A stretch of 32,956 bases of DNA, from positions 1-32,956 of the forward strand of contig JBQMRO010000052.1 in the NCBI GenBank assembly GCA_052174475.1. The letters are read 5' to 3'. The notes under the pieces are model-generated. The model saw nothing but the letters and a program-made list of their open reading frames with translations, had not been told where the DNA came from and did no database searches. This document shows positions 9,348-18,673 of this stretch, piece after piece. Position 1 is the first letter of the stretch. Each line of letters starts with the position of its first letter. Both the position numbers and the translations under genes were made by a program. The DNA comes from Arsenophonus sp052174475. GTDB lineage: Bacteria; Pseudomonadota; Gammaproteobacteria; Enterobacterales; Enterobacteriaceae.

Positions 9348-11044
9348 TTGATTGATTATCATATAATATACACTAATCGTAAATTACTTAATCATTCTAG
9401 ATAAAAATTGAATTACTAAGCTTGATATCAATACCTTTAATTGGATATAAAGATATGATTGTTGTGGGCTACAACTGACTTTAACATAATTTTATTAAAT
9501 TATTTATTAAATTATTTATTAAAATCAAGTGCTATAAATTTATCTAGTACATTGATTTTAACAAAAAATAAAGCATATATTTTATATGTTTTCAACAAAA
9601 TAAACGTTTATTCATATTTATTCAAAATAAGATATCTTTAACTCTGAACTCTACTTTTGCTTGTTAATTAAAATTAACTTTGTAAAAAGTAAGATCCTCA
9701 TCATTACAGGATTCTATTTTAATGACTGTCCACGTGATCCTGCTAATTGATTGTCAACAAAAATTGAGATTCTTTTCTTTCCTACATTCATATACTAAAT
9801 GGGTTCAATTTCCATAAATCTCGATGGGCATATAATTTATCATCAAGTATCTTTTTATGCCAGATTGCTAAAAGCAGTATCATAACCTGCTTCTTTCGAG
9901 ATTGAAGCTGCAGCGAGTTCAAGAAATCAAGCATAATGACAAATTATTATACCAATACGGCGTTTTGGTATATATTAGATGTCGGTATATTCCACAGAAG
10001 TTAACCAAGCTCTTTCATGATTAACTAAATAAATTTTTTTGAGATATTCATCTTAGACCGAACTTTTATTGTTGGATATCCAACAGATGTTAAATTAAAA
10101 TTTAACTTAAAATATTTATATGTTCAATTAATCCATATTAATGGTTAAATTTAGTTATATTAACTGTTACTTAATAACTGGTTAGTTTCCTTACTTTAAT
10201 TTACTAAAATACCATAGTATTAGTATTCAACAATACTTACGAATAAGTAGTTATTGATAATTTAGAGAAACAGATAATAATATATATTATTCGATACAAC
10301 TATTTTTATATAATGTTCTATTTATTTTCATAATATAATTAGATTATTAATATAATTATATATAATAATACCTGAAAATAGGTATTTATTAAAATAATTT
10401 AGAGATTAAATTATATTAATTTAATAGATTATAAATAAATTTATTTAAATCAATTTAAAATAATTACATGTTTAATTTTTAAACTTTTTAAACTAAGTTT
10501 TTTGTAAAAAATATATTTTATTAGTTTTATGTTATTGTATATAATTAATGGTATGGTTAATTTTAATAAATTTAATGCTTAGTTAGTATTCTAACAAAAT
10601 ACTTTATGAAAGTTACTTTATTGAATATATAAAAAACGAAAAATAACTTTTCAAATATTAAAACATGGTATGATTATATTTTATAATCAAAAAGTGTTAA
10701 AATGATAAAATCATAAAAGATAAAACTAACAGAGATGAATTAATTTATTAATTTTATGTAGATTATAGTAATGGAATGTAAATAAGTGAAAGTAGTATAA
10801 GAATAAATACTATTAAATAGTAATAAATATATAAACGTAACTTATTTTAGTGAGTTTCACTTTTGATTTAATTTACATTCAGAGTAATTATTAATATATT
10901 GATATGGATTATCAAAAATAAGTACTCTACTTAAAAGTAGTATTCCAATATAAAAAATTCTTTTATGTTAAAATAGGAATAATGAATCTTATTTGTTAAT
11001 TTTGAAGGCTTGATTTCTAGAAAAAGGCGTACTTATTTTAGCAT
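9348..11044. other. Long non-coding stretch, extremely AT-rich in its second half
   Basis: No recognisable gene survives. From about 10060 to 11040 the sequence is dominated by A and T, with almost no GC clusters. Around 9720-10060 GC is higher, and the minus strand shows short coding-like strings such as AAASISKEAGYDTAFSNLA that I cannot assign. The 60-codon frame at 9459-9641 is low-complexity and has no ribosome site, so I leave it out. Confidence 0.6.
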
Positions 11045-12313
11045 AAGAAATTCAGATATATACAGTGTATTATGCTGATTTATTTTGTAAATAATTTCTA
11101 TATAATAGAAATTATGTGTCATAAAAACCCTACCATTCAGGTAATCTGAAAAATCAAATATTACCTCTGATCTTATTGCATTAATTCATCTATAATTATA
11201 TGAGAATGCTGATAGGCATTCGCTGTTGAGTAGGAGCTCAAAACTATTATTACAACAACATACTTTATTAACGAGAGTCTCATGCCGTCGACTGTAACGG
11301 TTATTTGCTCAACGAGCCATACAAGACGATGAGTATTGGCGATGTTGAGATTAAAATGCCGAATGTTAGGAATTCCAGTGGCTACGGAATATGCTTTAAT
11401 AACTCATTATTATCGCTTTATCTAAAGGCGTATAAAATGCCGAAGAGTTGTTACAATAGATTTGTACCTGCAAAGCAGGTGGTATTATCTACCAGTAATT
11501 TTTTGAATTCATGAGCCGCTTCTCAATGAAAAGCATATGATCTCTAAAATGCCATCAGTAGATTAAAACACCAACTCCTTGAAGATTGGAGGAGTTGGGT
11601 GTTATCTGCATAATTTAACCGATACGCCTAACGTTTAATTTCTGTATTGATAACGCAATCGCCTTGTCAGGCAAGATGATCGTCTTTACCTTCTGCTCAT
11701 TATTGCGGGCACTGCACATGAACGTAAGGAGATGGTTGTGATCAAAGATGTTTATCGAGAGTCAGAATTGAGCTGGATTTAACTTCTAATGCCCTAACGA
11801 GCAGATAGTTTAATCGTATCTCCCAAGCTTGCTATGGGAGAGGACGGGTACCCTTAGTTTTTGGAATGCAATAGCAAAGATATTCCAGGCACGCAGCACC
11901 AATGCTGTTGGTATATAAAATAGCTCATCTATTGGTTTTATTTTTAAAAGGTATGAAAACAAAAGTTAAGGTTAAGTTGTGGAAGGATATGACTAGCAGA
12001 GAGATGCAATGCCAGTAATAAAGCATTTGATGTTTTTGTTGCTAATAGGTTTCAGCGAGCATCCTATAGCGATGAAGAAATTAGAGTAAGATCAAGAAGA
12101 ACTATGCTTCAAGAAAAAAATAACCATTTAAATAACATTTAAGTTTATATAGTTTCCTCAAAAAACTGAAACCGGTTAAAAAAGTAAGGGGGTGAATTGA
12201 CCTGGCTAACCCTACTAGTGCTAAACAATTTCCAATTTAAGGATGGAGAATAGATTTATAAAGCAATCAAATCAGATGCTTTGACCGTTTTATACAGCCG
12301 ATTTGTTAATAAC
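11045..12313 (+). mobile_element. IS256-family element, copy 4 (best-preserved N-terminal frame)
   Basis: The plus-oriented element ends with the repeat ATTTGTTAATAAC at 12301-12313; its left end near 11045 is degraded. A 69-codon frame at 11305-11514 reads IGDVEIKMPNVRNSSGYGI and then CFNNSLLSLYLKAYK. This matches the IS256 subgroup text GDVEVKVPKVRDRSGSGI...FNSxLxPxYLKR. It is only a fragment of the roughly 400-residue transposase. Downstream pieces are broken by stops and deletions. Confidence 0.85.
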
Positions 12314-13879
12314 TCTAAAACGAGGAGTTTTCTCTCTATACGAAAATATTAGAAACTTATAACGCATAGGATTGGTTTAAAGCTTAAGAAAAAATAATTT
12401 TAATAAAGTTACATTTCAAATAAAACCTTAGAAATATGAAGATAACGAATTGCTTGAATTTCGTAAACTAAAGGCGATATAAATTCAGGCTAAAGCAATA
12501 CGAATTAAAATAGAAAATATGAAGAAGATGTTTGAATGATCAATAAATTTTTTCGATAACGTAAAACAAAACATTATTGCCGAGTTAATTAGCTTTATTG
12601 CAGATAAAGAACTAAATTCATTTCTGCTAATCAATAAAAAATATTATAACTGCAACAGAGATTGATAAAGTATTTGGTATCTCCGCAAATAAGATTGCTC
12701 AGATTGATTATGATCATCAGGTAAAAATTAAAGCATATGGTGATACGTATCTCGATAAATTACCTTAGTAATAAGGTGATTGAGTTTTTTGAACAGGAAT
12801 TCTCAAACAGTAAACTTTAAGTACTTATTGATGAAAGAAGAAATAATGCGCTATAGTTATTTTCATTTGCAAAATGAAATCAGGATTACTGTTTCGTAAC
12901 AGTCAAAGGCGTATAACATGTTAACATCATGTTTTTATGAGTAAATTCTGTAATAAAGAATAATTTTTGTCTGGATTAGTGAGAGCTGAAAAGTCTTGGA
13001 GAAGATCTTCTTTTAACGTTGGTAAAGATAAATTCATTTAATCATGGCTACAAAAATTAGAGATTAATGGCTTTTAGAAAGGAAGGAGTTTTATCTTAAA
13101 ATTTAAAGGAAATCATTACTATAAATACTTTAATATTTTAGTAAAACTATCTTGATATTACGTTCCATAACGAAAAAATCTAATTTTTTACTAAATTTAT
13201 AAGAATATTTACAAAATAAGAAAGCTAATGTCATTAGCTAGATTTATGCACGTAATTTAGAGAAGTTCAGCTCTCAGATGTCAACGATCTTCAATTTGAG
13301 GATTAATAAAATTAAATAATAGTTTACGTGAAAAATTGATGCAAATTTTTTTGCATGTAGTTCACAGTTAATTGCTATATTTTCGTCATTATCTTCAATA
13401 ACGAAAGAGTTTCAAAATTGGTGCTGGATATTTTCAATAAGCAAACAATTAATCAAACCAGTAACTTAAATCTTCAATATCAATCGATATATTCGAACGT
13501 TTTTCGAGATTTAGATATCTGTAATCTACCTCTATTTAGTCTGGTATATTATAAATGGGTTCCTGTTTGAGTGCTAATGAAGTAATCTAAAGTAAAGTTG
13601 GCCTTGTGCTAAATAATACAGAAACAGCAATTACTAGATCGTTTTTAAGTGGAGTATATTTCGTTAATGTCGGAAGAGAGTGATGGCGCATTTTGCTACA
13701 TCATAGAATTACTAATTCCAGATTATTGATTACACAGAAAAACAAACTATTAATAGACTTTTATATAAACGGGAAAACATCGATAACATATTAGCGGAAA
13801 TAAAACAGGTTTTTAAATGTTTTTACTATAAACAGATGGTGAAATTATCCCTTGCTTTGATCACTAGTACAAAGGTTAA
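12314..13879 (+). other. Unidentified decayed region
   Basis: About 1.5 kb lacks any gene I can name. Plus-strand coding-like fragments include LEFRKLKAI and KAIRIKIENMKKMF at 12450-12535, IDKVFGISANKIAQID and KAYGDTYLDKLP around 12661-12768, and LNNTETAITRSFLSGVYF near 13600-13660. The second resembles, only loosely, DNA-binding segments of phage antirepressor proteins. I do not assign a function. The density of readable strings suggests several dead genes rather than neutral spacer. Confidence 0.4.
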
Positions 13880-14925
13880 CTTACTGTTACTCTCTATAAA
13901 AGAGTATAGTTTTATTATATTAGCAAAGGTTATTAGTTTCTTGGTAGAGCAATATGTAACCATGTTTGTATTCAACTGTTCTGGTTTCAAGAAATATTTC
14001 TAGGTCAAATAATGTGGTAAATAAAATTATCTTTATACTATAAAGATATTTAGCGATCCTTTTAATCGATTGATATAACTGTTCATATTTTTAATATAGA
14101 ATTTCTTACCAATAACTTTTTAATCATTCAACCAATTAGTAATTTGTAATTAATTTATGCTCGCTGGTAAAGATTTAATACCATTATTTAGCTTTCTCTG
14201 AGCAAATGATAAGATTTTTATCGATGGTCAGCTCAAGAAAACGGCTAATATACTTTTATTAAATTCTTCAAGAATCTCATTTCTTCACATGGCTAATGGC
14301 AATCTTTGGCGATTAAGAGTAAGATCTGTTCTTTCCTTTATCTCCTACTCTTAGATGTTTTTATCTTTACTATGTGGAATAGAATGCTTCTATTTAAATA
14401 ATTCAGAGTAAAATATTTCATCAACTTTAATAATGCTACTTAGTTTACTTAAGTGAACTGTTGCCGCTAAAGCAAGGAAGCAATGAGGCCATCTAAATGC
14501 TGTTTTAAAAATTAATACCTATTTGTTTCTATAACTCCAATAAAGTGAAGTTATTCAATACACATCACAAACAACTAAACCATTATCCTTGTGATGTAGT
14601 TTTGGCAGTAGACTTCCAATAAGATTTTTTAAATCTTTTATTGCAATCAGAAATTTCATAACGATGTTACTGTGTAACTCTAATGAAATGTCCACAGCGT
14701 ATAATATTATGTTCACTGTGACAATATAGCAGGATAAAGTGGAATGAGTTGCTTCAATGCATAGATCGACATCATCCAATCCGAGAGATTATCGTTGAGG
14801 TAAACTAATGAGATTCAGCTTTATCCTTACATAGAGTAAGGAAGGAGTCTTTTTGATCTGTATGACTATTTGCTTTTTTATGTTAACTGCTATAGCGAAA
14901 TTCTTAATATAGTATAAGTATCTAT
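13880..14925 (-). mobile_element. IS1595-family remnant B (uninterrupted copy)
   Basis: This is a sister copy of remnant A without an IS256 insertion. On the minus strand the N-terminal zinc ribbon is visible across frames: YCHSEHNIIRCGHFIRVTQ, then a decayed CxxC pair, then a piece like GSLLPKLHHKDNGLVVCDVY. Later fragments include FLELTIDKNLIICSEKAKW and KYEQLYQSIKR. Stops disable it. A 74-codon frame at 14555-14779 reads part of the N-terminus out of phase and is not a gene. The hairpin TACTCT/AGAGTA at 13888-13906 matches the one beside remnant A. Confidence 0.72.
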
Positions 14926-15659
14926 CAATAATTTTTACAAACATTAGCTGATGATAAAACCTCATAATACCAATTATTTACTGATGACACTCTATCGCCC
15001 ATTCAAGAAACTGTAGTCATTTTTTTAAAAACGTTTCTACTTTGCTAATCTAATAGTAGTCGTATGCGAATTCTCGAACCCTGTAGCATCTTGCTCTGGC
15101 CTAGAGATCATTGTTTACACACAGAATTTGAGGGGGAATTTGCGTGAAATGAAGCAATTGAATGGGAAAAATCCTTAAACCTAAGCCATAAAGCGTTTAA
15201 AGATACGATCCTGCTTATCTATACGTAGTTCTTAAATGTCTTCTACAAATGCCAAACAAAACTTTAGGACATTATCTTTTTGTAAAAATAGATTATTGCG
15301 ACACCCACCCGATAGGTTTTATCTGCTTTTATAAGGCTAAGATTTTGCTCAATACTCGATACTTCTTGCGTTATTTTAACCGAAGATATTTAATTGGTAT
15401 ATAAAAGATGAACTGCAAATTCATTATTAAATTCTGATAAAGAGATTGAGATCGCCCTGTATCAATAGATTAATTGTAAAATCTGAAATTATTCAAATCA
15501 GTATTTAGATAGTAAATACTCCATTGTAGTCTATGAAAGATTTGTTCAAAGTTAAACCTGAATTATTTAAAAAACCATACTCTCTTTTAGGATCTGATAA
15601 TAAAGTAAAAGAGATAATTATTTGAAATATGAATGAATAAAAATTAGCTAGTTCTAATC
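14926..15659. other. Unidentified decayed region between IS elements
   Basis: No gene can be named. Minus-strand strings such as SSIEQNLSLIKADKTYRVGV (about 15305-15365) look like former coding sequence, but none aligns convincingly with a family I know. An AraC-type regulator was considered and not supported. The plus strand near 15534 has MKDLFKVKPELFKKPYSLLG before stops. Confidence 0.35.
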
Positions 15660-17056
15660 GAAATATTAGCAAATATAGTGTATAGCGGTGAGACTACGTT
15701 TCACTCTTATGCTTCATAAATCTGTTCTCTACTCTTAAATTAGACTTTGTTTACTACAAGAGAATTACCAAGTTAATTTCCAAGCCGCTTTAAACTTTTT
15801 TTTTGAGAAGACGCGGCTCCAGCTTAAATACTATTAAAATGGTTTTTTTCTTGAACTATAGCGCTTTACGCATCAACTTTCGTTGGCTAGTTGTAAGAGT
15901 TAATTCAATCGAATTTATTGCTGTTATTAACACCTAGTTCACTGATGGGAAATCGTAGAATGGCAACGTTATTCTCGACCTTTCTCCAAATTCCTCATCG
16001 CTTTAGGATATTTTGCTGAAAACATTGCAATAAAATATCCAGAGCTTCATAGTTAACATAATAATCTCTCTGGTAGGTAGATATTCCGAAGCTCACCTTA
16101 ACTTTTAGTTAAATGGTTTATGGAGTGAAGGTAGCATATTAACTGTTTTATAGTACCCAACAGTGCGTTGGTGCTATGTAGCTTGGAACATTTTGCTATT
16201 GAATTCCAAAAACTAAATGACGCTGTCTCTGCCATTAGCAAGCCTAGGAGATACGGTTAATCTATGCGCTTACCAGGCATTAAAAAATTATATCCAGTTC
16301 CTTTTAATTTTCAATAATCATCTTTAATTACAATAAGCTCTTTACATCCATCTGCAGTCCTGACAATATAACTAGCAGGCAAAGACGATCAGGTTGCCTA
16401 ACAGGATGAGATATGCCATTCAGCGCAAAAATAAAGATAACGCATATCGCGTAAATTACGCATCCGCCATTTGCCTATGCTTTTTAAACCATTTCTGCAT
16501 CAGTCTTCTGATGCTACGCTACTAGCGGAAAAATTATGTGCTTTTCATCAAGAAATACTTTAGGACTTCGACAAATCACCGGTATATCTACCTTACAGAT
16601 ATATACCCATAGTAGCAACTCTTTGATGCTTTTTGTATACTTCAAATAAGGCGGTAATAAGGAGTTGTTGAAGCATATTCCTTTGCCGCTAAGACCATAC
16701 TGACCTTAGTAACTTTAATTTTAATGTTGGCAATACCCGTCTGTATTGTTCGCTTCTGCAAACAACTATTATGGACGATGTGGAGGCGCCCGTCAACAAG
16801 GTAATGTTTAGCATGTTCGAAGTATGGACTTAAGTTCAATCTTAACATCGCTGCTATCATCTTACCTGGCAGACCCTTACAGGGGAGTTAGTGCAATGGA
16901 TCAGAGATAATATCTAGTTTCGTGAATGCCTGTAATTCTAGATTTTCATGCATAATCATCTCTCTATTGTTAAAATTATTTACGAAATCAATCAGGTATG
17001 GGGAATGGCGGCCCGTCACAATATTCTAAACTTCATATACTAAAAATAAGCATAAC
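15660..17056 (-). mobile_element. IS256-family element, copy 5 (full length, dead)
   Basis: This 1397-bp element is bounded by ATTAGCAAATATAGTGTATA at 15664 and by the inverted repeat ending ATAAGCATAAC at 17056. On the minus strand a 72-codon frame (16642-16860) includes KRTIQTGIANIKIKVTKVS. This matches the PERTIQTGIGDVEVKVPKVR block just before the core of IS256-type transposases. The remaining transposase is broken. Confidence 0.87.
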
Positions 17057-17308
17057 TCTGGAGCTTAATTATGACTTCATTAATAAAACTTATTATTAAT
17101 AAAAATTATCTATAAGATAAGTTAATAATACAGAATTAAATTTTAATATATCTATTTTATAGGTTTACAACTATGTTAAAGTATAGACTATGTCTAAATT
17201 AGTTTATCGTATATGTATAGTAATACATGTTACTATTTTATAGTTAATTTTTTAATAAAAAATTTTTATAATATATAATTATTCAAGATTAATTTTTAAA
17301 TTAAATAT

Positions 17309-17350
17309 TTAACTTTAATGATATCTATTCATAGATATCATTAAAGTTAA
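17309..17350. repeat. Perfect 20-bp inverted repeat upstream of crp
   Basis: The left arm TTAACTTTAATGATATCTAT (17309-17328) and right arm ATAGATATCATTAAAGTTAA (17331-17350) are perfectly complementary, separated by only two bases. It lies about 270 bp before the crp start in an otherwise AT-rich, gene-free gap (17057-17617). It could form a cruciform or act as a bidirectional terminator for a lost divergent neighbour. It has no T run. Confidence 0.7.
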
Positions 17351-17564
17351 TCAACTTAATTGTTAAAATATAAATTTTATTAACTTATATTATAAATGAA
17401 TAAAAGCAGTAGAAACAGAATGCTTTTTTGTTATAAAGCAAGATCACATTTATAGTATAGTTAAGAATAATACTAAAAATTCTGAACCAATATACTCTAT
17501 AGTTAATATTAAATTTTTAAACTAAAAAAGTTAGTATGTTATATTAGAATTTTAAAGATAAGCT

Positions 17565-17579
17565 AGTCTTATAAAGACT
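17565..17579 (+). promoter_or_regulatory. Small hairpin in the crp leader
   Basis: AGTCTT (17565-17570) pairs with AAGACT (17574-17579) around a 3-base loop, 38 bp before the crp start. A TATATT at 17540-17545 is a possible -10 box, but no convincing -35 box accompanies it. I see no clear CRP site (TGTGA-N6-TCACA) for autoregulation. Confidence 0.3.
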
Positions 17580-17617
17580 CAAATTTTGGCTGTAATAATA
17601 TTAAAGGATTATGCGAA

Positions 17618-18262
17618 ATGGTTTTCGATAAACCACACACACATATACATACAGATCCAACTCTTCAATGGTTTTTATCACACTGCCATACTCATAAATA
17701 TCTATCAAAAAGCACTATTATTCATCAGGGTGAAAAATCAGAAACACTTTTTTATATTATAAAAGGTTCTGTTGCTGTTTTAATTAAAGATGAAGAAGGA
17801 AAAGAAATGATTCTTTCCTATCTAAATCAGGGAGATTTTATTGGTGAACTTGGATTATTTAAAGAAGGGCAAGAACGAACGGCTTGGGTTAGAGCTAAAA
17901 CCGCCTGTGAAATTGCTGAAATTTCTTATAAAAAATTTCGCCTGTTAATACAGGTAAATCCAGATATTTTGATGCGGTTATCAGTACAAATAGCTAAACG
18001 ATTACAAATAACCTCTGAAAAAGTCGGTAATCTAGCTTTTTTAGATGTTACAGGCCGTATTGCACAAACATTGTTAAATTTAACAAAACAACCTGACGCG
18101 ATGACGCATCCAGATGGGATGCAAATTAAAATAACTCGTCAAGAAATAGGCCAAATAGTAGGATGCTCACGCGAAACGGTTGGACGTATCCTGAAAATGC
18201 TAGAAGATCAAAATCTGATTTCTGCTCGCGGTAAAACCATTGTCGTTTATGGTACACGTTGA
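17618..18262 (+). CDS. crp: cAMP receptor protein (catabolite activator)
   Basis: Crp is the global cAMP-activated transcription factor, a cytosolic homodimer. The 214-residue product is nearly identical to E. coli Crp over most of its length. The cyclic-nucleotide domain keeps GDFIGELGLF and the TS pair of ITSEKVGN; the QERSAW phosphate contact has become QERTAW, a conservative Ser-to-Thr change. Activating region 2 (HCHTHKY, YKKF) and the helix-turn-helix RQEIGQIVGCSRETVGRIL are intact. The start is supported by AAAGGA 10 bases upstream. The product is four residues longer than the usual 210: HTHI is inserted near residues 7-11, encoded by a CA-rich repeat (CCACACACACATATACATAC). The gene stands alone between IS256 copies, with its own terminator. 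Its unbroken frame in this setting argues for selection. Confidence 0.97.
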   Translation: MVFDKPHTHIHTDPTLQWFLSHCHTHKYLSKSTIIHQGEKSETLFYIIKGSVAVLIKDEEGKEMILSYLNQGDFIGELGLFKEGQERTAWVRAKTACEIAEISYKKFRLLIQVNPDILMRLSVQIAKRLQITSEKVGNLAFLDVTGRIAQTLLNLTKQPDAMTHPDGMQIKITRQEIGQIVGCSRETVGRILKMLEDQNLISARGKTIVVYGTR

Positions 18263-18284
18263 TAAACTATAAACCAGCACCTAC

Positions 18285-18316
18285 TTATCACTTTTCGGAA
18301 GATAGTGATTTTTTTT
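18285..18316 (+). terminator. Rho-independent terminator of crp
   Basis: ATCACT (18287-18292) pairs with AGTGAT (18304-18309), with the inner TTTCGGAA able to extend the stem, followed by a run of T to 18316. It lies 24 bp after the crp stop. Confidence 0.75.
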
Positions 18317-18673
18317 GAATAATTCAGATTTAACTTTTAACTAATTAGTTAAAAACTGCAGAGAGTTTTTTTAATCTAATACTGATTAAAGTTAATTCCT
18401 GACTGTATACTAAACCATATCAGTATTGAGTATTCTCAACCTCTTGACTAGAATTGAAATGATGAATTGCAGTCCATAATCCTTTCCATGCGTCCATTAA
18501 ATCGCTAGGCCATATCATTCGTTTAAGAATGTAGCAGCGAACTAAGTTCGTATTCTATATCAAGCTATGTACACAAACGATCGAATTCATGTTTTCCGAT
18601 ATCTGAACGTTTTGTAGATGAAAACGTGGTCTCTAAATTTCTTGTTATAGTCTGTAAGTATTCAATAGAGATA
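18317..18673. other. Decayed region downstream of crp
   Basis: No gene is recognised. The minus strand at about 18530-18650 has coding-like strings NLETTFSSTKRSDIGKHEFD and RLCT-LDIEYELSSLLHS, interrupted by stops. They may be the remains of a protein I cannot name. Confidence 0.35.

Noticed and set aside
9459..9641. 60-codon plus-strand open frame
   Set aside because: Low-complexity Leu/Asn/Ile repeats from AT-rich sequence, no ribosome site and no family resemblance.
14555..14779. 74-codon minus-strand open frame as a gene
   Set aside because: It is an out-of-phase part of the dead IS1595 transposase; the zinc-ribbon text is read in adjacent frames.
14926..15659. AraC-type regulator remnant
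   Set aside because: A few strings could be forced onto the AraC C-terminal pattern, but the order and spacing do not hold, so no call is made.
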